From Candidatus Adiutrix sp. (GTDB lineage: Bacteria; Desulfobacterota; Desulfarculia; Adiutricales; Adiutricaceae): a DNA stretch of 13,134 bases. The notes below the pieces were generated by a model. The model ran no database searches and had not been told where the DNA came from. It saw only the letters and a list, made by a program, of their open reading frames with translations. Both the position numbers and the translations under genes were made by a program. The DNA is taken from positions 1 through 13,134 of the forward strand of contig JAISRV010000108.1 of NCBI GenBank assembly GCA_031273445.1, read 5' to 3'. How positions within the stretch are numbered: position 1 is the stretch's first letter; each line of letters starts with the position of its first letter. Of this stretch, positions 1-7,583 are shown in pieces.

Positions 1-1931
<1,931 letters not shown>

Positions 1932-1976
1932 AACGCCCCCGGCGGAAACACCCCGCGCTTTCGAAGACACGCGCTG

Positions 1977-2009
1977 AAAGCGCCGCCTGATGCGGCGCTT
2001 TTTGTTTTG
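1977..2009 (+). terminator. Rho-independent terminator of lon
   Basis: A perfect 10-bp stem, AAAGCGCCGC (1977-1986) with GCGGCGCTTT (1992-2001), closes a 5-nt loop CTGAT and runs into a T-rich tail TTGTTTTGT. The stem ends are A3/T3, so it may also act weakly on transcripts of the convergent hydrogenase operon. Confidence 0.85.
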
Positions 2010-2021
2010 TCAGTGACAAAA
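2005..2021. repeat. Short dyad TTTTGTCA-G-TGACAAAA
   Basis: Two 8-base arms in inverted orientation are separated by one base, overlapping the T-rich tail of the lon terminator. This could be an operator-like dyad or part of the convergent terminator region. The sequence alone does not decide. Confidence 0.35.
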
Positions 2022-2061
2022 ATGCTGGGGGGACAGCGGCGCGTCGGAACGCGGGACGCAT

Positions 2062-2097
2062 TCGGCCGGGTCGATTCATTCGACCCGGCCGATTTTT
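2062..2097 (+). terminator. Second hairpin between the convergent lon and hydA genes
   Basis: A perfect 13-bp GC-rich stem, TCGGCCGGGTCGA (2062-2074) with its complement at 2080-2092, closes a 5-nt loop TTCAT and is followed by TTTTTC on the + strand. It reads as a back-up terminator for lon. On the - strand, where the hydrogenase operon ends 35 bases before it, the same stem has no U-tract, so any role in terminating that operon is uncertain. Confidence 0.6.
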
Positions 2098-2126
2098 CAT
2101 GCGACGATGGGCGCCGGGCAGCGCGG

Positions 2127-3506
2127 TCAGTGGTGTTTGGGGTCGCCGGCGTAGGTGGTGTGAAGCAGCTTGTGGCTTTCTTTGCCGAGGGGCTTTTTCA
2201 GAAAATCGTCATACAGCTTTTTCACCGAAGGGTTCTCGTGCGACTTGCGCACCGGCAGTTCCTTATCGTGCGAATAGGTGGCGGCCGCGCGGGCCCTGTA
2301 GGCTTCGGGCAGGTCAAGGTCCACCAGCAACTTGGGCTGGCCGCCGCCGGTGACGCAACCTTCGGGGCAGGTCATGACTTCGATAAAATGATAGTCGTTC
2401 AGCCGGCCGGCCTTGAGCTCCTCCATGACCGGCTCCACATTTTTGAGGCCGGTCACGATGCCTACCTTTAGTTTCAGTTGGCCTACCGGCACTTCGGCCG
2501 TGCGGAAGCCGTCCGTGCCGCGCACCGCGGCGATGTCCACGGCTGGGATGGCTTCGCCGGTCAGAAGTTCATAGCCGGTGCGCAGAGCCGCCTCCATGAC
2601 GCCGCCGGTGACGCCGAATATGCCGGCGGCCCCGGAATAATCGCCCAGAGGTTTGTCGAAGCCCTCGTCGGGCAAGGCGGCGAAATCTATGCCCAGATCT
2701 TTGATGAGCCAAGCCAATTCCCTGGTGGTCATGACCACGTCGACGTCGCGGCCGCCGCTGTCGCTCATTTCCGGGCGGCTGGATTCAAACTGCTTGCAGG
2801 TGCAAGGCATAACCGAAACGACATAAATTTTTTCCGCCGGCGTTTTAGTGATTTTCGCGCCGTAGGTCTTCATCAGGGCGCCTTCGATCTGCTGCGGGCT
2901 TTTGGTGCTGGAAAGATGGTTCCTTAAGTCCGGATGCTTTGTTTCCACATAGCGCACCCAGGCTGGGCAGCAGGACGTGAACATCGGCAGCAGGCCCTTG
3001 TTCGTCACCCGGTCGATCAATTCGCTGCCCTCTTCCATGATGGTGACGTCGGCGCCGAAGTTGGCGTCGTAAACTTTGTTGAAGCCGATGCGCCTCAGGG
3101 CGGCGGCCAATTTGCCGGCGGCCAGGGTGCCCAGGGGGTAGCCGAAATCCTCGGCTATGGCCATGCGAACGGCCGGGGCGCACTGCACCAGGGTGAACTT
3201 GTCCGGGTCGGCCAAGGCCGCCTTGACTTCGTTCAGGCGGCAGACGTTATAAGCCGCGAACAGCGGCTCTTTGACCGATTCCGGCAAACCCCGCTCACTA
3301 CGCACTCTTTCATAGGCCTCGGCGCCGTGTTCGGCGACGGAGACGTAGGATTTGCATTTCTGAACGCACTGACCGCACATGACGCAACGGCTTTCGGCGA
3401 TCGTCTGCGGCTGATGCGGATAGCCTTCAATGGCCAGGGTCGGGCAGACTTTGGAGCATTCCTTGCATCCGGTGCAGAGGTTCTGGTCTATGGCGATTAT
3501 GGTCAC
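2127..3506 (-). CDS. hydA: [FeFe]-hydrogenase catalytic subunit of an HDCR-type complex
   Basis: 459-residue cytoplasmic [FeFe]-hydrogenase, predicted to interconvert H2 with protons and electrons at an H-cluster. The N-terminus has a two-cluster ferredoxin domain (C11/C14/C17/C21 and C41/C44/C47/C51). The H-cluster signatures are all present: L1 TSCCPAW (C179, C180), L2 MPCTCKQFE (C235) and L3 [12 protein letters not shown] (C380, C384). Residues matching the CpI proton path are kept (E159, E162, C179, S199). The C-terminal small-subunit-like segment, ending in SHKLLHTTY at 444-452, is fused. There is no signal peptide, twin-arginine motif or membrane segment. The start is GTG at 3506, overlapping the stop of the upstream iron-sulfur gene (GTGA), with a GGGGG-containing ribosome site just before it. 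It is the last gene of the fdhF operon. Its size and context match HydA2 of hydrogen-dependent CO2 reductase rather than NAD(P)-linked bifurcating hydrogenases, which carry longer N-terminal domains and separate flavin subunits. Confidence 0.95.
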   Translation of the reverse strand: MTIIAIDQNLCTGCKECSKVCPTLAIEGYPHQPQTIAESRCVMCGQCVQKCKSYVSVAEHGAEAYERVRSERGLPESVKEPLFAAYNVCRLNEVKAALADPDKFTLVQCAPAVRMAIAEDFGYPLGTLAAGKLAAALRRIGFNKVYDANFGADVTIMEEGSELIDRVTNKGLLPMFTSCCPAWVRYVETKHPDLRNHLSSTKSPQQIEGALMKTYGAKITKTPAEKIYVVSVMPCTCKQFESSRPEMSDSGGRDVDVVMTTRELAWLIKDLGIDFAALPDEGFDKPLGDYSGAAGIFGVTGGVMEAALRTGYELLTGEAIPAVDIAAVRGTDGFRTAEVPVGQLKLKVGIVTGLKNVEPVMEELKAGRLNDYHFIEVMTCPEGCVTGGGQPKLLVDLDLPEAYRARAAATYSHDKELPVRKSHENPSVKKLYDDFLKKPLGKESHKLLHTTYAGDPKHH

Positions 3507-4084
3507 AGCAACCCCCTTTCCGGGACGCCCGCATTGATGACGGCCAAGGCCTCGGCGGCCGCGATGTTTTTCCGTTTGCGGTCCGCGTCGACATCGGTAA
3601 GATGCAGGGCCTCGTTGGGACAGGCGCGGACGCAGGCCGGGCCGGCCGTATCTTCAAAGCACAGGTCGCACTTGGCGGCGGCGACTTTGCCCTCGTCCGA
3701 ATCGGCCTGGGGCACAGGCCGGCCGTCGACGAAATAAGGCAAAAGCGAGACCGCGCCGAAAGGGCAGGCCATCAGGCAATCCTTGCAGCCGATGCATTTC
3801 TTTTCGTCGACGATGACCACGCCGTCCGCGCGGCTGATGGCGAACTGTTTACAGACGGCCTTGCAGGGCGCGTTTTCGCAGTGTTTGCACTGGATGGGCA
3901 TGCTGGCCGTCTCCATGACGGTTACATAGAGCTTCGGCGTCACGGGCACGGCCACCGTGCCCACCGTCAGGCCCACTTTATTGCGTTTAACGTGGTGAGA
4001 CTGGAAACAGGCCAGTTCACAGGCTTTACAGCCTGAACACTTGCCTGGGTCAGCGCTCACGAACAAACCGAATTCACTTGGCAT
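3503..4084 (-). CDS. hycB: HycB-type electron-transfer subunit with four [4Fe-4S] clusters (distal copy, next to hydA)
   Basis: 193-residue polyferredoxin of the HycB/HydN family, expected to carry electrons between hydrogenase and formate dehydrogenase. Sixteen cysteines form four binding groups: KCSGCKACELAC near residue 15, QCKHCENAPCKAVCK in the middle, KCIGCKDCLMACPF near 95, and KCDLC...CVRACP near 140. There is no signal peptide or membrane helix, so it is cytoplasmic. The C-terminal 35 residues are Ala-rich and likely helical; in characterised HDCR a C-terminal helix of a HycB subunit takes part in filament assembly, but whether that applies here is unknown. The ATG at 4084 is supported by a near-perfect Shine-Dalgarno GGAGGTGA six bases upstream. 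The stop overlaps the GTG start of hydA by four bases, indicating translational coupling. It is paralogous to the iron-sulfur gene at 4290-4820 and corresponds by position to hycB3 of the Acetobacterium HDCR cluster. Confidence 0.92.
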   Translation of the reverse strand: MPSEFGLFVSADPGKCSGCKACELACFQSHHVKRNKVGLTVGTVAVPVTPKLYVTVMETASMPIQCKHCENAPCKAVCKQFAISRADGVVIVDEKKCIGCKDCLMACPFGAVSLLPYFVDGRPVPQADSDEGKVAAAKCDLCFEDTAGPACVRACPNEALHLTDVDADRKRKNIAAAEALAVINAGVPERGLL

Positions 4085-4204
4085 CAGATATCACCTCCAC
4101 ATAATATCCGGGCGGGGATAAGACCCGCGGCGACATTCGTCGGGCCTCGCCGCCGGTGTTCGACCGGGGCGGGGGGCGGCTTCAGGCGACGCGCCGATCC
4201 GGTT

Positions 4205-4307
4205 TCGGCCGGCGTTTCTAAGATTCCTGCGACAGTTTTTCGACCCGATGCCTGTCCCATAACGCCTCAGCCGATCTCGGCCGGCGTTTCTAAGATTCCT
4301 GCGACAG
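4205..4307. repeat. 31-bp direct repeat (4205-4235 and 4277-4307), 72 bp apart
   Basis: An identical 31-bp sequence occurs at 4205-4235 and 4277-4307. On the - strand the 4277-4307 copy spans the last codons and TAG stop of the upstream hycB plus 13 bases beyond. The other copy lies 72 bp (exactly 24 codons) downstream in the same frame, so LSQES-stop is spelled twice. Similarity continues weakly for about 8-10 bases past the exact match. This looks like a duplicated gene end, from slippage or unequal recombination. The rest of the 205-bp gap (4085-4289) holds GC-rich sequence and the strong ribosome site of the next gene; I see no other gene there. Confidence 0.85.
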
Positions 4308-4820
4308 GGCGGCCTCCAGGGCGCCCAGGCGCTTGAGCCTGATGGTTTCGCCCATGTTTTCCTGCGTCACCAGCCTCAGGGCGGCCGTCGGGCAAACCCG
4401 CAGGCAGGTCGGCCCTCCGGGCACGTCTTTGCAGAGATCACACTTGTTGGCCGTCGCTTTGGGGCTGCCGTCGGCGTTGAGCACGCCGCCGAGAGTCACC
4501 ATTTCCACGGCCCCGAAGGGGCAGGCCTCGGCGCAGGACTTGCAGCCGATGCACAAGGCGCGGTCGATGCTGACCGCGCCGTCGATCCTGGAAATGGCTC
4601 CGGACTTGCAAACCGCCATGCAGGCCGGGTTTTCGCAATGCTTGCACTGCACGGGCACGCTGACGTTATAGGTTTTGACGACTTTGAGCCGGGGATGGAA
4701 ATCGTAGCCGTCCGGGTCAATTTCAAATATACGCAGGCCCTCGTGGGCCACCACGCAACCGATCATGCAGGTGCGGCAGCCGATGCAAAGCATCGGATCT
4801 CCCTGAACAAACCCATTCAT
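4290..4820 (-). CDS. hycB: HycB-type electron-transfer subunit with four [4Fe-4S] clusters (proximal copy, next to fdhF)
   Basis: 176-residue polyferredoxin, the likely direct redox partner of the formate dehydrogenase encoded just upstream. Four cysteine groups are visible: LCIGCRTCMIGC near residue 12, QCKHCENPACMAVCK near 59, LCIGCKSCAEACPF near 89, and KCDLC...CLRVCP near 126, enough for four [4Fe-4S] clusters. It is cytoplasmic, with no signal peptide or membrane segment. The ATG overlaps the fdhF stop (ATGA), and a purine-rich GGGGAGGG lies just upstream inside the end of fdhF, so translation is coupled. The gene ends in TAG, and its last codons belong to the 31-bp repeat duplicated 72 bp downstream. 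It is a paralogue of the gene at 3503-4084, with the same cluster layout but a different, basic C-terminus (IRLKRLGALEAALSQES). Confidence 0.92.
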   Translation of the reverse strand: MNGFVQGDPMLCIGCRTCMIGCVVAHEGLRIFEIDPDGYDFHPRLKVVKTYNVSVPVQCKHCENPACMAVCKSGAISRIDGAVSIDRALCIGCKSCAEACPFGAVEMVTLGGVLNADGSPKATANKCDLCKDVPGGPTCLRVCPTAALRLVTQENMGETIRLKRLGALEAALSQES

Positions 4821-7006
4821 GCGGCCCTCCCCTCTTTCATGTCGATGCCCATGCGGCCGCGAATCAGCTCATATTCTTCGCGCACATGTTTTTCCGCCCA
4901 AGCCTGGTCTTCGATCTTTTCGACTTTACAGGCGCAATACTTGTATTCGGGCGTTTTGCTGATGGGGTCAAAGTTCCCGATCGTCAGTTCGTTGCAGGCC
5001 CCGATCCACCATTGGTAGGTCATATAGACGGCCCCCTTGGCGACGCGCCCGGTCGGGAGACATCTGGTGATGCAGTAGCCGCGCTTGGACAGCACCTTGA
5101 CCAGTTCGCCTTCAGCCAGGCCCAGGACCTCGCAGTCGGCCGGGTTCATCTGAATCCAGCCTGGTTCGTCTTCCAGGTTGCGCAGAGTTCGGCAGTTGCC
5201 GGTCATGGTGCGCACCGAATAGTGCCCGACCTCGCGAACCGTGGAGAGGGTCAGGGGGTACAGCTCATTTTCCAGCTCCAGAGGCGGCCGCCAGTCGGTG
5301 GCGAAAAATTTGGCCCTGCCGTCGGGATGGGCGAATTTGCCGTCTTTATGCAGAAAAGATGTGCCCTTGTCGTGGTCTTCCTTGCTGCGGCAGGGCCACT
5401 GGACGCAGACGTTTTTCTCGATCTTTTCGTCGGTGGCGCCGGCGAAGCCGGGGCAGAGCTCAATCACTTCGTTCCAGATTTCCACGGTGTTTTTATAGCT
5501 CATGGGATAGCCCATGGCCGTGGAAACCAGGCTGATGATTTCCCAGTCGGTCTTGACGTCGCCGCTGGGCTCAACGAGCTTGCGCGCCTTCTGAAAGCCC
5601 CGGTCGCAGCAGGAATAGACGGCGTCATGCTCGCACCAGCCGGTGGCCGGCAGAATGACGTCGGCATACTGCCCGGTTTTGTTCATATAAATGTCCTGAA
5701 GAACCACGAAGTCGCACTTCTCCAAAGCCTCCCGCACCTCGGCCAAGTCCGGGTCGGACTGGGCCGGATCCTCGCCCATGATGTAATAGGCGTGGACCTG
5801 TTTTTTAGGGTCGGTTTCGTGCAGCACCTGATGCGGCACCATGGTCAGGGTGAAGCCGGGCTGGTCGGACAGCTTCACGCCCCAAGCCTTTTCGAATTTT
5901 GCCCGCACCTCCGGAACAGTGACGCTCTGGTAGCCCGGATAGACATTGGGCAACGCGCCCATGTCGCAGGCGCCCTGCACGTTGTTCTGGCCCCGCACCG
6001 GGCCGATGCCCACGGAGGGGCGGCCGAAGTTGCCGGTCATGATGGCCAGGTTAGCCAGACCCTTGACCACGTCCACCGCCTGACCGAACTGGCAGACGCC
6101 CATGCCGTAAAGAATCATGGAGCGGCCGCTTAAGGCGTACATCCTGGCGGCTTTCCTGATGTCGGCGGCCTCGACCCGGGTTTGGGCGGTCACGCTTTCG
6201 GGCGTGTATTTTTTTATGACTTCCTTGAATTCGTCAAAGCCGTTCGCGTGTTTTTCAATGAAGTCGTAGTCGCACAGCCCTTCTTCCAGAATGACGTTGG
6301 CCAGGGCGTTGACCAGAAGAAGGTTGGAACCGCCTTTGAGCTGCAGATGCATATCCGCGATTCGGGCGGTTTCGATGCGCCGGGGATCAACGCAGATTAT
6401 TTTGGCGCCTTTCTGCTTGGCGCGCACTATGCGGCGGGCGACGATCGGGTGGGACTCGGCGCCGTGATAGCCAAAGACGAACAACAGGGCGGCGTCTTCT
6501 ATTTCATGCACGCCCATGCTCATAGCTCCTGAACCCAATGAATACTGTAGACCCGCTACAGAAGGGGCGTGTCATATTCGGGCGCAGTGGTCGACGTTGT
6601 TGGTGCCGACCGCGGAGCGGATGAATTTCTGCATCACATAGTTAGCCTCGTTGCCCGAGCCGCGGGCCGAGCCTGTGCCCATAATGGCGTCGGGGCCGTA
6701 TTTCGCCTTTATTTCCGAAAGGCGGCCGGCCACATGGGCAATGGCTTCGGGCCATTCGACCTCCTCCAGGGGGCTGCCTTTGCCGCCCTTGCGAATCATG
6801 GGTTTGACCAGCCTTTTAGTCAGAATCTGGGGGTCGTTGAGATAGTCCCAGCCGTAATGGCCTTTCAGGCACAGGGCGCCGTCGTTGGTGCGGCCGCGGG
6901 CCGGGACGGCTTCCAAAATCTTGTTCTTCTCTATGTCGACGGTGAACATGATCTGGCAGCCGGCCCCGCAATAGGCGCAAGTGCTTTGTATCTGCTTTAT
7001 GGTCAT
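4817..7006 (-). CDS. fdhF: Formate dehydrogenase catalytic subunit with selenocysteine (UGA at 6572-6574)
   Basis: 729-residue molybdopterin (Mo or W) formate dehydrogenase resembling E. coli FdhF (715 residues) along its whole length. A conventional translation splits it at UGA codon 145, but both halves are in one frame and the context CARI-Sec-HAPSVAGL matches the E. coli Sec140 site, so the UGA is read as selenocysteine. The N-terminal [4Fe-4S] ligands are C10, C13, C17 and C46, followed by K48, the counterpart of the electron-relay lysine K44. The active-site His follows Sec (H146), and the conserved arginine lies in PVRGQNNVQG (R338, E. coli R333). The C-terminal cofactor-binding end has STVREVGHYS, MTYQWWIGACNEL and KTPEYKYCA. 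There is no twin-arginine signal, so it is cytoplasmic. ATG at 7006 is preceded by AAGGAG eight bases away. It leads the operon and overlaps the next hycB by ATGA. The predicted role in this complex is CO2 reduction to formate and its reverse. Confidence 0.96.
6539..6574 (-). promoter_or_regulatory. Bacterial SECIS element at the fdhF UGA codon
   Basis: On the - strand, 10 bases after the UGA (6574-6572), a hairpin forms: CUGUAG (6561-6556), loop CGGGU (6555-6551), CUACAG (6550-6545). The E. coli fdhF SECIS sits in the same place and exposes a GGU(C) loop recognised by SelB; here GGU is also at the loop tip. The bases right after UGA (CACGCCCC) also resemble the E. coli CACGGCCC. This supports UGA decoding by SelB and tRNA-Sec rather than termination. 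Confidence 0.85.
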
Positions 7007-7254
7007 TTAAGCCGCTCCTTTTTTTTACATGCCGCTCTTGTCAGGCGGGTCGCCTCAAAATAGCCGGAAAAGGCGATCAACGGCGGATTCCCCACAGGCC
7101 AAACCCGTCGCCGCAACGCCGGACGCATTTGAAACAAAATCAGGCGAAACAATTTTAGTAAGCTGCGGGCCGATCTTATAGATAGCCGCATACAGACGGC
7201 GCCTTAGACGGCCCGTTATGCTTCCCCTGACTATTTACATGAACCCATGGGGCA

Positions 7255-7283
7255 AGAATAACTCTTTCCGCAAGTTTTGTCAA
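7255..7283 (-). promoter_or_regulatory. Candidate sigma-70-type promoter for the fdhF operon
   Basis: On the - strand TTGACA (7283-7278) is separated by 17 bases from TATTCT (7260-7255). The -35 is perfect and the -10 matches 4 of 6. It would give a 5' leader of about 240 nt before the fdhF ATG. This is a pattern match only; other promoters, including sigma-54 types, are not excluded. Confidence 0.4.
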
Positions 7284-7335
7284 ATCGTTTTAAAGAAGGA
7301 TCAACATCAAAAGACGGCGACTCAATGCCGTCAAC

Positions 7336-7363
7336 TTGACTCTTACCTGAATGTTGCTAAAAT
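7336..7363 (+). promoter_or_regulatory. Candidate sigma-70-type promoter upstream of the hybrid kinase
   Basis: TTGACT (7336-7341), a 16-base spacer and TAAAAT (7358-7363), each matching 5 of 6 consensus bases. Transcription would start near 7370, about 214 bases before the kinase ATG and just upstream of the structured segment at 7396-7480. Confidence 0.5.
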
Positions 7364-7369
7364 ATTTTC

Positions 7370-7480
7370 GACAGACCACGACTCAAACCAAGTCCGGCGG
7401 AAGACGCCTGCGAATTTATTGACTCGCCGAATAAACATATCAATTGTGATTTCGTCAAAGCTCGAAATCACAATATTTTT
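7370..7480 (+). ncRNA. Possible small RNA or attenuator leader upstream of the kinase
   Basis: Downstream of the candidate promoter lie three inverted repeats in order: GGCG-gaaga-CGCC (7396-7408), TTTATT-9 nt-AATAAA (7415-7435), and a 12-bp perfect stem (7443-7454 with 7463-7474) followed by ATTTTT. Together they would give a compact RNA of about 110 nt with an intrinsic-terminator-like 3' end, or a leader controlling readthrough into the kinase. I do not recognise a known RNA family. Confidence 0.3.
7443..7480 (+). terminator. Terminator-like hairpin (12-bp stem) upstream of the kinase
   Basis: ATTGTGATTTCG (7443-7454) and CGAAATCACAAT (7463-7474) are perfect inverted copies around an 8-base loop, with ATTTTT directly after. 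The stem is AT-rich, so as a terminator it is moderate. Such a dyad could instead be a regulator-binding site. Confidence 0.5.
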
Positions 7481-7583
7481 GCCGCCGAGGCGTTGCGATA
7501 TTCAATAGCCGGGTCTATATCCGGCGGTCGTCATCCGCAAACCTACGGCTGCCCGGTTAAGCCCCGAGAACATCGGTACAGAG

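Larger units (their letters stand above)
7007..7583. other. 577-bp divergent intergenic region between fdhF and the hybrid kinase
   Basis: No convincing gene lies here. The middle (about 7240-7480) is clearly more AT-rich than the flanking coding DNA. It holds a candidate promoter facing fdhF (7255-7283), a candidate promoter facing the kinase (7336-7363), and three inverted repeats downstream of the latter, ending in a terminator-like hairpin at 7443-7480. Near fdhF there is a small hairpin AGGCG-GGT-CGCCT (7043-7055) and the fdhF ribosome site (CTCCTT on + at 7015-7020). Confidence 0.7.

Noticed and set aside
4205..4292. Readthrough of the hycB TAG as pyrrolysine
   Set aside because: The only support is the in-frame repeat; there is no PYLIS-type evidence or pyl gene in view, and a plain duplication explains it.
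6569..6574. fdhF as a pseudogene or two separate genes split by a stop codon
   Set aside because: The stop is UGA at the exact family selenocysteine position, the frame is continuous on both sides, and a SECIS-like hairpin follows.
7108..7126. Sigma-54 promoter for fdhF (- strand, around TTGCGG)
   Set aside because: The -12 TTGC is present but the -24 position reads GC instead of GG, so the match is too weak.
7003..7191. Small - strand open frame (62 residues) just upstream of fdhF
   Set aside because: It overlaps the fdhF start and ribosome site in another frame and has a low-complexity basic composition with no supporting signal.
7218..7508. Possible 96-residue protein gene in the divergent intergenic region (+ strand)
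   Set aside because: No ribosome site, no recognisable domain, composition typical of translated non-coding DNA, and it runs through the promoter and hairpin elements.
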